DNA of 64,000 bases from Methylobacterium sp. (GTDB lineage: Bacteria > Pseudomonadota > Alphaproteobacteria > Rhizobiales > Beijerinckiaceae): NCBI RefSeq assembly GCF_028290105.1, contig NZ_JAQGKL010000154.1:1-64000 (forward strand). The letters are read 5' to 3'. The translations under genes and the position numbers were made by a program. The notes below the pieces were generated by a model. The model saw only the letters and a program-made list of their open reading frames with translations, searched no databases and was not told the origin of the DNA. This document shows positions 21,343-29,828 of this stretch, in pieces (position 1 is the first letter of the stretch; every line of letters begins with the position of its first letter).

Positions 21343-21843
21343 ATGCGCCTCGAATATTTCGAGATGATCGATACCGTGACCCGGTTCGACCGCGAGGCGG
21401 GCCGGATCGAGGCCTTGGCCCGCGTGCCGATGGAGAGCCCCGTCTTCGAGGGGCACTTCCCCGAGCACCCCCTGGTGCCGGGCGTGCTGCTGACCGAGAC
21501 CATGGCGCAGGCCTCGGGCTACCTCGTGCTGGCCCATCTGGGCTTTCGCCAGATGCCGTTCCTGATGGGCGTCGACAAGGCGCGCTTCCGCTCGTTCGTC
21601 GGGCCCGGCGCCGAACTCCACATCGAGGCGAGCCTGGAGCATGACGGCTCCGGCTACGCGGTGACCAAGGCGGCCATCCGCCACGACGGCAAGCCCCTCG
21701 CCAATGCCGAGCTGCGCTTCCGCACCATGCCCTTCCCCGCCGGCCTCGACGCGCCGATGCGCGAGCGGGCTCGCAGGATCGGCCTGTTCGATCTCGCGGG
21801 CGAGCCCGCCGCCGTCGAGCCAGGGGCCGGGACGCCGTCATGA
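21343..21843 (+). CDS. fabZXL: 3-hydroxyacyl-ACP dehydratase of the VLCFA cluster
   Basis: This 166-residue hot-dog fold protein should dehydrate 3-hydroxyacyl-AcpXL. The catalytic histidine is in FEGHFPEHPLVPGVL (His 38) and the acidic residue is in LLTETMAQASGY (Glu 52). The C-terminal 25 residues extend beyond standard FabZ. It lies 79 bases after acpXL, and the next KS gene starts 24 bases after it. Confidence 0.92.
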   Translation: MRLEYFEMIDTVTRFDREAGRIEALARVPMESPVFEGHFPEHPLVPGVLLTETMAQASGYLVLAHLGFRQMPFLMGVDKARFRSFVGPGAELHIEASLEHDGSGYAVTKAAIRHDGKPLANAELRFRTMPFPAGLDAPMRERARRIGLFDLAGEPAAVEPGAGTPS

Positions 21844-21867
21844 ATATCTCGCCATGAACATCTCTCT

Positions 21868-23007
21868 ATGAGCACCCTGCGCGACGTCGTCGTCACCGGC
21901 ATCGGCCTCGTCTCCTGCGCGGGCGAGGGGGTCGCCGCGCATCTGGCGGCCCTCGGTGCGGGCGCCCCGGCCCGCACCGACACGGAAAGCTTCGCGCCCT
22001 ACACCGTTCATCCGGTGGCACCGCTGGCGCTGGACGGGCAGATCCCGAAAAAGTCCGACCAGCGCCAGATGGAGCCCTGGCAGCGGCTGGGCGTCTATGC
22101 CGCCGGGCTCGCCCTCGATTCCGCCGGGGTGAAGGCGGATGCAGACCTGAAAGGCCGCATGCACCTCGTGGTGGCCTGCGGCGGCGGCGAGCGCGACACG
22201 GGCGTCGACGGCGCGATCCTCACGGGCCTGCGCGAGGCGGCCGATCCGGGCGCCTACCTCAACGAGCACTTGCTGAACGACCTGCGCCCGACGCTGTTCC
22301 TGGCCCAGCTCTCGAACCTGCTCGCGGGCAACATCGGCATCGTCCACGGGGTCACGGGAGCCTCGCGCACCTTCATGGGCGAAGAGGCCTCCGGCACCGA
22401 CGCCCTGCGCATCGCCCAGGCTCGGATCGCCTCGGGGCAGGTCGATTGCATGCTGGTGGGCGGCTCCTACAGCGCCGAGCGGCCCGACGTGATGGTGATC
22501 CACGAGATGGGCGGCTACCTGCGCGCCCGCGACTTTCGCCCCGTCTTCGAGCGGGGCGAACCGGGCGAGGCGGGCTTCATCCTGGGCAGCGCCGCCGCCT
22601 TCCTGGTGCTGGAAGCATCCGAGCACGCCACGGCCCGCGGCGCGCGGGCGCTGGCCCGCCTCGGGCCCGTGGCGAGCGACCTTACCCGGCGCCGCCCCGG
22701 CAGCACCGAGGCGAGCCTGAGCGCCCTCTGGGCGACGACGGGGCTCGAGGCACCGGACGCGGTGATCTCCGCCGCCACCGGCGTCCAGCCGGTCACGGTG
22801 GAGGAGGGCGCGGCCCTGGCGCGCCTCGCCCCCGGCGCCGCGGTGACGGCGCTCGGCGACGTCACCGGCCATACGCTGGAGACGGCCGCACCGCTCGGCG
22901 CCGCGCTCGCCGCGGCCCTGGTCTCCGAGAGGGGGCTGGGCGAGGTGGCGATCACGGTGGTGGGCCACCGGCGCGGCGAGGGCGTGATTCGGGTGATGGC
23001 GGCCTGA
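21868..23007 (+). CDS. fabF2XL: Beta-ketoacyl synthase-like protein lacking catalytic Cys (FabF2XL)
   Basis: This 379-residue thiolase-fold protein is the second ketosynthase of the AcpXL cluster. At the site where active enzymes have TACSS, it reads TGASRTFMG, so the nucleophilic Cys is replaced. The first active-site His region (normally NAHGT) reads ISAATGVQP. The second His is kept in VTGHTLETAAPLG. The pattern resembles chain-length-factor subunits that pair with an active KS. I infer a heterodimer with the next gene. Confidence 0.9.
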   Translation: MSTLRDVVVTGIGLVSCAGEGVAAHLAALGAGAPARTDTESFAPYTVHPVAPLALDGQIPKKSDQRQMEPWQRLGVYAAGLALDSAGVKADADLKGRMHLVVACGGGERDTGVDGAILTGLREAADPGAYLNEHLLNDLRPTLFLAQLSNLLAGNIGIVHGVTGASRTFMGEEASGTDALRIAQARIASGQVDCMLVGGSYSAERPDVMVIHEMGGYLRARDFRPVFERGEPGEAGFILGSAAAFLVLEASEHATARGARALARLGPVASDLTRRRPGSTEASLSALWATTGLEAPDAVISAATGVQPVTVEEGAALARLAPGAAVTALGDVTGHTLETAAPLGAALAAALVSERGLGEVAITVVGHRRGEGVIRVMAA

Positions 23008-23066
23008 CCGCGCGGCGCCTGCCCCGGGCACGGGTGGCTTCCAGGAAAACGGTGTAGAACGGCGCG

Positions 23067-24350
23067 ATGACGAACCGATCCCTCCGCGACGCGAAAGGCC
23101 GCCCCCTGGTGGCGGTGACGGGCCTCGGCATCGTCACCTCCCTCGGGCAGGGCCAGGCCGACAACTGGGCCGCCCTCACGGCGGGCCGCTCGGGCATCCA
23201 CGCGATCAAGCGCTTCCCCACGGAAGGCCTGCGCACCCGCATCGCCGGCACCGTGGACTTCCTCGACACCGATCCGCTGGTGGCACCCGCCCTGTCGCAG
23301 CGCTTCGCCGAGGAGGCCGCCGGCGAGGCGATCGCACAAGCCGGAATCGGCCGGCCGGGGGATTTTCCCGGCGCGCTGTTCATCGCGGTGCCCCCTGTGG
23401 AGATCGAGTGGCCGCAGCGCCAGGCATTGGCCGAGGCCTCCGGCCAGAACGGGCCGATCACCTACACCGACCTGCAGCGCGCCGCCGCGAGCCGGCGCTT
23501 CGATTCCTGGCACGACCTCTTCATCTTCGGCACCGTGGCCGACCACATCGCCGAACGTTTCGGCACCAAGGGCTCGCCGATCTCGCTCTCCACCGCCTGC
23601 TCGTCGGGGGCCACCGCGATCCAGCTCGGCGTCGAGGCGATCCGGCGCGGCGAGGTGAGCGCCGCCCTCTGCATCGGCACCGACGGCTCGGTGAACCCGG
23701 AATCCCTGATCCGCTTCTCGCTGCTCTCCGCCCTCTCGACCCAGAACGATCCGCCTGAGGGCGCGTCAAAACCCTTCTCGAAGAACCGCGACGGCTTCGT
23801 CATGGGCGAGGGCGCCGGCGCCCTGGTGCTGGAGGACGCGGACGCCGCGCGGGCGCGGGGGGCGACGATCCTCGGCTACGTCCTCGGCTGCGGCGAGAAG
23901 GGCGACGGCTTCCACCGCACCCGGTCGAGCCCCGACGGGGCCCCCGGCATCGCGGCGATCCGCGCGGCCCTCGACGATGCCGGCACCGCGCCCGATTCCA
24001 TCGACACAGTGAACGCCCACGGCACCTCGACGCCGGAGAACGACAAGATGGAGGCGATGAGCTGCGCGGCCGTGTTCGGCGATCGCATCCGCACCCTGCC
24101 GGTCTCGTCCAACAAGTCGATGATCGGGCACACGCTCACGGCGGCCGGCGCGGTCGAGGCGGTGATCTCGCTCCTCACCCTCGCGCATGGGCGCATCCCG
24201 CCCACGATCAACTACGCGGTGCCCGACCCCGCCATCCCCCTCGACATCGTGGCGCAGGCCCGCGACGTGCCCGTGCGCCGGGTGCTGTCGAACTCCTTCG
24301 GCTTTGGCGGCCAGAACACCTGCCTCGTGCTGGCGGACGAGCCCGCATGA
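23067..24350 (+). CDS. fabF1XL: Beta-ketoacyl-ACP synthase (FabF1XL)
   Basis: This 427-residue enzyme should catalyse condensation of malonyl-ACP with acyl-AcpXL. The full Cys-His-His triad is visible: STACSSGATA (Cys near 178), NAHGTSTPEND (His near 318) and MIGHTLTAAGAVE (His near 355). The C-terminal SNSFGFGGQNTCLVL is the usual KAS II glycine-rich end. Its stop overlaps the next start by 4 bases. Confidence 0.95.
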   Translation: MTNRSLRDAKGRPLVAVTGLGIVTSLGQGQADNWAALTAGRSGIHAIKRFPTEGLRTRIAGTVDFLDTDPLVAPALSQRFAEEAAGEAIAQAGIGRPGDFPGALFIAVPPVEIEWPQRQALAEASGQNGPITYTDLQRAAASRRFDSWHDLFIFGTVADHIAERFGTKGSPISLSTACSSGATAIQLGVEAIRRGEVSAALCIGTDGSVNPESLIRFSLLSALSTQNDPPEGASKPFSKNRDGFVMGEGAGALVLEDADAARARGATILGYVLGCGEKGDGFHRTRSSPDGAPGIAAIRAALDDAGTAPDSIDTVNAHGTSTPENDKMEAMSCAAVFGDRIRTLPVSSNKSMIGHTLTAAGAVEAVISLLTLAHGRIPPTINYAVPDPAIPLDIVAQARDVPVRRVLSNSFGFGGQNTCLVLADEPA

Positions 24351-25111
24351 GTTCCGAACCCGCCAAGCGCGTCCTCGTCACCGGGGGGGCTTCCGGCCTC
24401 GGCTCCGCCATCGTGCGGGCGCTCGCCGCCGCCGGGTACGACGTGACCTTCACCTATCGCTCGTCGGGGGAGGCGGCCGAACGCCTCGTCGCCGACTTCT
24501 CGGAACGGCACCCGGACCGGATCGTCACGGCGGAGGCCCTGGATCTGGCGGATCGCGGGGCGGTCGACGCCTTCTGCGAGCGGGCCGAGGAGGTGGGCTT
24601 CCACGGCTTCGTTCACAATGCCGGCCAGTCCTACGACGCGCTCGCGGCGATGCTGGACCAGGACCGGGCCGAGGCGGCCATGCAGGTGAACTTCTGGTCG
24701 CTGACGCGGCTCGCGAAAGCCCTGGTGCGGGGCATGATCCGCGCGCGCTCCGGGCGCATCGTCGCCATCGGCTCGGTGGCCGCCCTCCAGGCCAATCCCG
24801 GCAACGCGGCCTACGCCGCCACCAAGGGCGCGCTGATCGCCTATTGCCGGACGCTGGCGATCGAATCGGCCAAGCGCGGCGTCACCGTCAACGTGATCGC
24901 GCCGGGCTTCATCGACACCGGGATGATGGCCCCCTATGCCGCCCACCGGGCCACCATGGAGCGCCAGATCCCCGCCGGGCGCTTCGCGACACCCGAGGAC
25001 GTCGCGGCGCTCGCGGCCTTCCTGATGGGCGAGGGGGCGGCCTACATCACCGGGGCGGTGCTGCCCGTCGATGGCGGCCTCACCGCGATGATGGGCGTCC
25101 ACCGCTCCTGA
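24347..25111 (+). CDS. FabG-like SDR 3-ketoacyl-ACP reductase
   Basis: This 254-residue short-chain dehydrogenase probably supplies the ketoreductase step of the very-long-chain cycle. It has the NAD(P) motif TGGASGLGSAI, the VHNAG motif, the catalytic Ser in AIGSVA and YAATKGAL (Tyr and Lys). The C-terminal ITGAVLPVDGGLTAMMG is typical of FabG. The ATGA overlap with fabF1XL argues for its place in the pathway, although the published rhizobial six-gene cluster, as I remember it, does not include this gene. Confidence 0.9.
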   Translation: MSSEPAKRVLVTGGASGLGSAIVRALAAAGYDVTFTYRSSGEAAERLVADFSERHPDRIVTAEALDLADRGAVDAFCERAEEVGFHGFVHNAGQSYDALAAMLDQDRAEAAMQVNFWSLTRLAKALVRGMIRARSGRIVAIGSVAALQANPGNAAYAATKGALIAYCRTLAIESAKRGVTVNVIAPGFIDTGMMAPYAAHRATMERQIPAGRFATPEDVAALAAFLMGEGAAYITGAVLPVDGGLTAMMGVHRS

Positions 25112-25124
25112 GATCAGGTCTTCG

Positions 25125-25403
25125 ATGTCCCCGTTCCGCCCCGCCCTGGCCCTCGTCCTGCTCGCCGCCGGCCCGGCTTCGGCCGCCGAGGCGTTCTTCG
25201 TCGGCGGCCTGCCGCGCAGCGAGACCCTGAGCATCCGCGAGACGCCGGACGCCGCCGCGCCGGCCCTCGGCCAAGTCCCGGTCGGCGCCCGCATCCGCGG
25301 CTTCGGTTGCACCAGCGACACCCCGAGCGGGCTGACATGGTGCCGGGTCAAGGCGGGCCCCATCCTGGGCTGGGCGCGACGGCGCTACCTTTCGCCCGAG
25401 TGA
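25125..25403 (+). CDS. Secreted SH3-domain protein
   Basis: This 92-residue protein has a signal peptide (RPALALVLLAAGPASAAEA) and one bacterial SH3-like domain: LSIRETPDAAAPALGQVPVGARIRGFG, then WCRVKAGPILGWARRRYL. Two cysteines in the domain could form a disulfide. It sits 13 bases after the SDR gene inside the AcpXL operon, so it may act at the cell wall or envelope in step with lipid A acylation. That link is inference. Confidence 0.8.
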   Translation: MSPFRPALALVLLAAGPASAAEAFFVGGLPRSETLSIRETPDAAAPALGQVPVGARIRGFGCTSDTPSGLTWCRVKAGPILGWARRRYLSPE

Positions 25404-25529
25404 GCCGGGTTGATGCGTCGGGACGGCGTGCTTAGGACGGGCGCAGTTCCTTGGACCCGAGATCGATTCCGAAGATCTCGCACGCTGTTCGAACGGGCGA
25501 CCGTCCGATCCCTGCGGAAAGACGCATTC

Positions 25530-26552
25530 ATGAAAGCCCTCCAGCTCTACGGTGACCGCGACCTGCGCCTCGAGGACGTCGCGGAGCCCGCCGCCCCCGG
25601 TCCCGGCGAGGTCCAGATCCGGGTGCGGGCGGTGGGCCTGAACTTCATCGACGTCTGGGGCTTTCGCGGCATGGCCTTCGCCAAGCGCAAGCTGCCGCTC
25701 ACCGTCGGCGCCGAGGCCTCGGGCGAGATCGTCTGCGTCGGCGAGGGCGTCGAGGGGCTGGCGCCCGGCGACCCCGTGGCGATGTACGGCGCGCAGACCT
25801 GCGGGCAGTGCAAGGCCTGCCGCGAGGGCCGCGACAACCTCTGCGAGAACGTCTCCGGCGTCATGGGCTTCCACATCGACGGGTTTGCCCGCGAGCGGGT
25901 CACCATGCAGGCCCGCCTCGTGGTCAAGATGCCGGAGGGCGTCCGCTTCACGGATGCGGCCTGCGCCCCGGTGGCCTTCGGCACCGTGCAGCACATGCTG
26001 TTCGACAATGCCCGCCTGGAACCCGGCGAGAGCATCCTGGTCCATGCCGGCGGCTCGGGCATCGGCACGGCGGCGATCAAGATGGCGAAAGCCATCGGCT
26101 GCACGGTGTTCACCACCGTGGGCGACGACGGCAAGGGCGAGAAGGCCAGGGCGCTCGGCGCCGACCACGTCATCAACTACCGCGACGAGCGCTTCGAGGG
26201 CGAGGTCCGTCGCCTGACCAAGCGCAAGGGCGTCGACGTGGTGTTCGAGCATGTCGGGCCCGACACCTGGAACGGCTCGCTGCTCTGCCTCAAGCGCGGC
26301 GGGCGCCTCGTCACCTGCGGCTCCACCTCGGGCGTCTCCACCACCATGAACCTGATGCAGCTGTTCCAGCAGCAATACCGCATCACCGGCTCGTTCGGCT
26401 GCTCGATGGCCAACATCCGCGACGCGCTGGCCAAGATGGCGCAGGGCATCACGCCGGTGGTGGACACGATCCTGCCGCTGGCGGACTTCGCGCAAGGGCT
26501 GGAGCGCCTGGAATCCCGCAAGGTCTTCGGCAAAATCCTGGTGACGCTCTGA
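25530..26552 (+). CDS. MDR-family oxidoreductase of the VLCFA cluster (candidate enoyl reductase)
   Basis: This 340-residue medium-chain dehydrogenase is annotated as a zinc alcohol dehydrogenase in equivalent rhizobial clusters. It keeps a structural-zinc cysteine set, CGQCKACREGRDNLC. The catalytic-zinc residues seem missing: the usual Cys position reads NFIDVWG and the usual GHE reads GAEASGE, as in quinone/enoyl reductases. The Rossmann motif is HAGGSGIGTAA. I infer the enoyl-reductase step of the elongation cycle. The ATG at 25530 opens MKALQLYGDRDLRLEDV, and the track's 40 extra residues are spurious. Confidence 0.87.
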   Translation: MKALQLYGDRDLRLEDVAEPAAPGPGEVQIRVRAVGLNFIDVWGFRGMAFAKRKLPLTVGAEASGEIVCVGEGVEGLAPGDPVAMYGAQTCGQCKACREGRDNLCENVSGVMGFHIDGFARERVTMQARLVVKMPEGVRFTDAACAPVAFGTVQHMLFDNARLEPGESILVHAGGSGIGTAAIKMAKAIGCTVFTTVGDDGKGEKARALGADHVINYRDERFEGEVRRLTKRKGVDVVFEHVGPDTWNGSLLCLKRGGRLVTCGSTSGVSTTMNLMQLFQQQYRITGSFGCSMANIRDALAKMAQGITPVVDTILPLADFAQGLERLESRKVFGKILVTL

Positions 26553-26593
26553 GTTGCAGCGCGCACGGGTGCCCACCCGCGCCGAAATGAATT

Positions 26594-27700
26594 ATGCCAG
26601 GAACCAGGGCCGTCGCCGGAACGTCCCGCGTCACGGAATTCGTTTTGCTTCGCCTTGCCCTCGTCCTGAAGCGTAACCTGCCACGGCTCGCCGGGCTCGC
26701 GATGATTCCCCTGATCCGGGGCCTGTTCCTGTTGGCGCGGGCGCTCGGCGCCGAGCGCGCGAGCCGGGTCGGCGGACGCCTCGTCCGGACCATTGGCCCC
26801 TTCCTCCCCGCCCACCGCACCGCCATGGCGAACCTGCGGGCGGCCTTTCCCGAGCACGACGAGGCCGCGATCCGCGCCCTGGCCGGGCAGGCCTGGGACA
26901 ATCTCGGCCGCACGGGCGCCGAATACGCGCATCTCCAGACCCTGTTCGACCTCGATCTGGCGGATCTCTCCGCGAGCCGGCACATCACGGTCTCGGGTGA
27001 GAACCACTTCGCGGACCTGCGCGACGACGGCAAGCCCGGGCTGATCTTCTCCGCCCACCTCGCCAACTGGGAACTGCCCGCGATCTGCGCGGCGAAGTTC
27101 GGCCTCGACGCCACCGCGATCTTCCGTCCGCCCAACGACGCGGCCTCCGCCCAGCTGGTGCAGGAGGTGCGCCGCCAGACCATGGGGGGTCTCGCGGCCG
27201 CCGGCCAGGGGGCGGTCTTCGCCATGCAGGGCGTCGTCGATCGCGGCGGCCATCTCGGCCAGCTCATCGACCAGCACTTCACCCGTGGCGTCGTGGTCGA
27301 GTTCTTCGGCAAGCCCGTCCTCGTCAACCCGCTCCTGGGCAAGCTCGCCCGCCATTACGAGTGTCCGGTCCACGGGGCCCGGGTGGTGCGCCGCGAGGGC
27401 ACGCGCTTCCACCTGGAACTCACGCCCCCCCTCGACCTGCCGCGCGACGCCACCGGCGCCATCGACGTCCAGGGCGCGATGCAGGCGATGACGCGGGTGA
27501 TCGAGGACTGGATCCGCGAGAACCCCGGCCAGTGGCTCTGGATGCACCGGCGCTGGCGCCCCGCCATGCTGCCCAAACCGAAGCCCGGTGGGCCGCAGGC
27601 GGCGAGTACCCAAAAGGCACCAGGTGCCGAAGTGGCGGCGAGTGTACAGGCCGATCGAGGGACCGTGACACCCGCCGACCGCCAGCCGGCGGTATCGTGA
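26594..27700 (+). CDS. lpxXL: Lipid A very-long-chain acyltransferase LpxXL
   Basis: LpxXL moves the 27-hydroxyoctacosanoic-type chain from AcpXL to the lipid A precursor at the inner membrane. The 368-residue protein belongs to the LpxL/HtrB acyltransferase family, with the H-x4-E motif HLANWE at about residue 155 and an N-terminal hydrophobic anchor (LAGLAMIPLIRGLFLLARAL). The conserved WLWMHRRW lies near the end. The last 40 residues are low complexity. It closes the acpXL operon. Confidence 0.93.
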   Translation: MPGTRAVAGTSRVTEFVLLRLALVLKRNLPRLAGLAMIPLIRGLFLLARALGAERASRVGGRLVRTIGPFLPAHRTAMANLRAAFPEHDEAAIRALAGQAWDNLGRTGAEYAHLQTLFDLDLADLSASRHITVSGENHFADLRDDGKPGLIFSAHLANWELPAICAAKFGLDATAIFRPPNDAASAQLVQEVRRQTMGGLAAAGQGAVFAMQGVVDRGGHLGQLIDQHFTRGVVVEFFGKPVLVNPLLGKLARHYECPVHGARVVRREGTRFHLELTPPLDLPRDATGAIDVQGAMQAMTRVIEDWIRENPGQWLWMHRRWRPAMLPKPKPGGPQAASTQKAPGAEVAASVQADRGTVTPADRQPAVS

Positions 27701-27704
27701 CAGC

Positions 27705-28463
27705 ATGAGCCGCGACGCCACCCTCCTGCCTCGCCGAACCGTCGGCCTGCTGCTCGCCGGCGCCCTGGGCGCCAGCGCGACGCGGGCGAGCGCGAGCGAG
27801 CGGCATCCGGTGGTGATCGAGCTCTACACCAGCCAGGGCTGCGGCTCCTGCCAGTCGGCGTCGCGGGTGCTCGCGGAGTTCGCCCGTGAGCCCGGCGTGA
27901 TCGCCCTGACCTTCCCGATCACCTACTGGGACTATCTCGGCTGGAAGGACGTCTACGGCATGGCCGCGTTCACGGCGCGCCAGCGTGCCTATGCGGCCCT
28001 GCGCGGCGAGCGACAGGTCTTCACGCCCCAGGCCATCGTCAACGGCAAGCCCTCGATGATCCGCTCGGACCGCAACGCCCTGGAGCGCGCCCTGCGCCGG
28101 GCCCGGGCGGGCAGCCCGTCCCAGGTTTCGGTCAGGAGTTGGGAGGAAGGCGACCGGATCTGCGTCGATGTCGGCGCGGGCGGCGAAGCGGACGCCCCGG
28201 CCGATCTCTGGCTGCTGCCGGTGATGCGTCGCCGCCGCATCGAAATCGGCGGGGGCGACAACAAGGGCCAGGTCTTCGACTACATCAACGTCGTGCGCGG
28301 GATGCACCGGATCGGCCCCTGGACGGGGCGCGCGGCCCATTTCGAGGTCTCGCGTCATGCGGCCCGCGTGGCGGAGGCCGATTCCTACGTCGTGGTTCTG
28401 CAGGGCGGTAGCGAGGGACGCCCCAGCCGCATCCTCGGCGCCGCCAAGGCACCGGGTTTCTAG
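27705..28463 (+). CDS. DUF1223 secreted thioredoxin-like protein
   Basis: This 252-residue protein has an N-terminal signal (RRTVGLLLAGALGASATRASA) with a twin-arginine-like pair. The mature start VVIELYTSQGCGSCQSA contains a CxxC motif in a thioredoxin-like position, followed by FPITYWDYLGWKDVY, which is diagnostic of DUF1223. It starts 4 bases after lpxXL and may be cotranscribed. A redox role in the periplasm is plausible. Confidence 0.87.
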   Translation: MSRDATLLPRRTVGLLLAGALGASATRASASERHPVVIELYTSQGCGSCQSASRVLAEFAREPGVIALTFPITYWDYLGWKDVYGMAAFTARQRAYAALRGERQVFTPQAIVNGKPSMIRSDRNALERALRRARAGSPSQVSVRSWEEGDRICVDVGAGGEADAPADLWLLPVMRRRRIEIGGGDNKGQVFDYINVVRGMHRIGPWTGRAAHFEVSRHAARVAEADSYVVVLQGGSEGRPSRILGAAKAPGF

Positions 28464-28501
28464 GAACGCTTTTTCGCGGGCGGGCTCGGCCGAACCAGAA
28501 A

Positions 28502-28525
28502 CACCCCGGGATCGCTCCCGGGGTG
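28502..28525. terminator. Hairpin terminator between convergent genes
   Basis: CACCCCGGGA-TCGC-TCCCGGGGTG is a perfect 10-bp stem. On the minus strand it is followed by TTTCTGG, which suits the porin transcript. On the plus strand the U-tract is poor. Confidence 0.75.
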
Positions 28526-28594
28526 CCGTCTGACCGAGCGGCCAGTCTGATCGGGCTGGGGATGCTCAGGCCAAACCGGTGTGCCGGCCCCGCG

Positions 28595-29473
28595 TTAGTA
28601 GGTGCCGAACTTGTAGTTCAGACCGGCGCGCACGACGGCGAATTCGTCCGAGCGGCGGCTGGTGTAGCCGGTGGTGGACGCATATCCAGTGCCGGAAACG
28701 TTGTAGACGGTCCCGGTGCTGTTCGAATACGCGAAGGCGCCGTTGGTGCTGTTCCGGTCGAGGCTGACATAGAGCCCCTCGACCTTCACCGTGACCGCCG
28801 AGGACCGGAAGAAGTTCAGGAACGAGTCGGTGGGCAGGGCGTACTCGATGCCGCCGCCGGCCGCCCAGCCCGTGCGGAACGAGTCGCTGGTGCTGTTGGG
28901 CAGGCCGAAGCTGGAGCCGCCCCCGCCGCCATAGGCGAAGCCGCCGGTGCCGTAGACGAGGGTCCGGTCGAAGGCATAGCCGAGGCGGCCGCGCACGGTG
29001 CCGAAGTAATCGAGGTTCGACAGGCCGTTCGGGTTGACGAAGGTCAAGTCGGCATTGGGCGTGCCGGTGAAGGATGCCGTGTTCCGGTTGGCGCCGAAAC
29101 CGAGATACTGGGCATCCGCCTCGACACCGATCACGAAGCCGGAGCCCGGCGTGAACTGGTAGTTGTAGCCGATCTGGCCGCCGCCCGAGAAACCATTGTT
29201 CGCCCGGTCGTTGCTGAAGGTGGCGACGCCCGGCGCGCCGCCATTGGCGATGAGGCCGGAGGCCGCCGAGGTGGTGACGACGGTGGACCCGCTGGTGCCG
29301 CTGCCCGCGTCGAACCCGTATCCGGCGTTGAGACCGGCATAGAAGCCGGTCCAGCTGAAGACCGGCACCGTCGTGAAGACGGGTGGGGCCGCGCGGCGCG
29401 GCAGATCGGCGGCGAAGGCCGCTCCGGAAACAAAGACAGCCACGGGGCCGGCGAGCAGAAGAGGCTTGATCAT
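28595..29473 (-). CDS. Omp31-like outer membrane beta-barrel protein
   Basis: This 292-residue protein has a signal peptide (MIKPLLLAGPVAVFVSGAAFAADLP) and the entry motif FSWTGFYAGLNAGYGF of the Omp25/Omp31 family of Alphaproteobacteria. Alternating hydrophobic beta strands run to the C-terminal FAVVRAGLNYKFGTY, which ends in an aromatic residue as outer-membrane barrels do. Loops rich in Gly, Ser and Asn match the family. It is monocistronic, with a 355-base upstream region. Confidence 0.9.
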   Translation of the reverse strand: MIKPLLLAGPVAVFVSGAAFAADLPRRAAPPVFTTVPVFSWTGFYAGLNAGYGFDAGSGTSGSTVVTTSAASGLIANGGAPGVATFSNDRANNGFSGGGQIGYNYQFTPGSGFVIGVEADAQYLGFGANRNTASFTGTPNADLTFVNPNGLSNLDYFGTVRGRLGYAFDRTLVYGTGGFAYGGGGGSSFGLPNSTSDSFRTGWAAGGGIEYALPTDSFLNFFRSSAVTVKVEGLYVSLDRNSTNGAFAYSNSTGTVYNVSGTGYASTTGYTSRRSDEFAVVRAGLNYKFGTY

Positions 29474-29828
29474 GAGATCCTCGTTGTCTCCCTGAGGAGA
29501 TGGCGCATGCGGGGACAGGTTGCGACGGTCGCCCGTTCAGGGGGCCGGCCGCCCACATCCCGGCTTCCAAGCGCCGGCCAGCGCGCGTGGCGCGATGATC
29601 GGTGAACCGGGCGGATGGGGCGAGGTTCGGGTCATCGGCCTCACCCGGACGGTCGTTGGGTCCGTGGTCGTCGTGACCACCCCCTCTCATTGCGTGGGAA
29701 ATTTACCCACGTCAACGGTACGCACGCGAATGTCGTGTGGTCCCGCACGCCCGGTGCATTCGGGCCCCAGGCTGCGCATTGTGGGCCTCCCCGTCAGGGC
29801 ATCCCTGGCAATCGCGCGGAGGATCGTC
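29474..29828. other. Upstream region of the porin gene
   Basis: This 355-base gap lies upstream of the minus-strand porin and downstream of the minus-strand aminopeptidase. No convincing gene is present. It contains an inverted repeat (listed separately) and presumably the porin promoter, which I cannot place with confidence. Confidence 0.5.
29693..29711. promoter_or_regulatory. Inverted repeat upstream of porin gene
   Basis: CGTGGG-AAATTTA-CCCACG has perfect 6-base arms around an AT-rich centre in an otherwise GC-rich stretch. It lies about 220 bases upstream of the porin start and could be an operator. No regulator is assigned. Confidence 0.35.
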
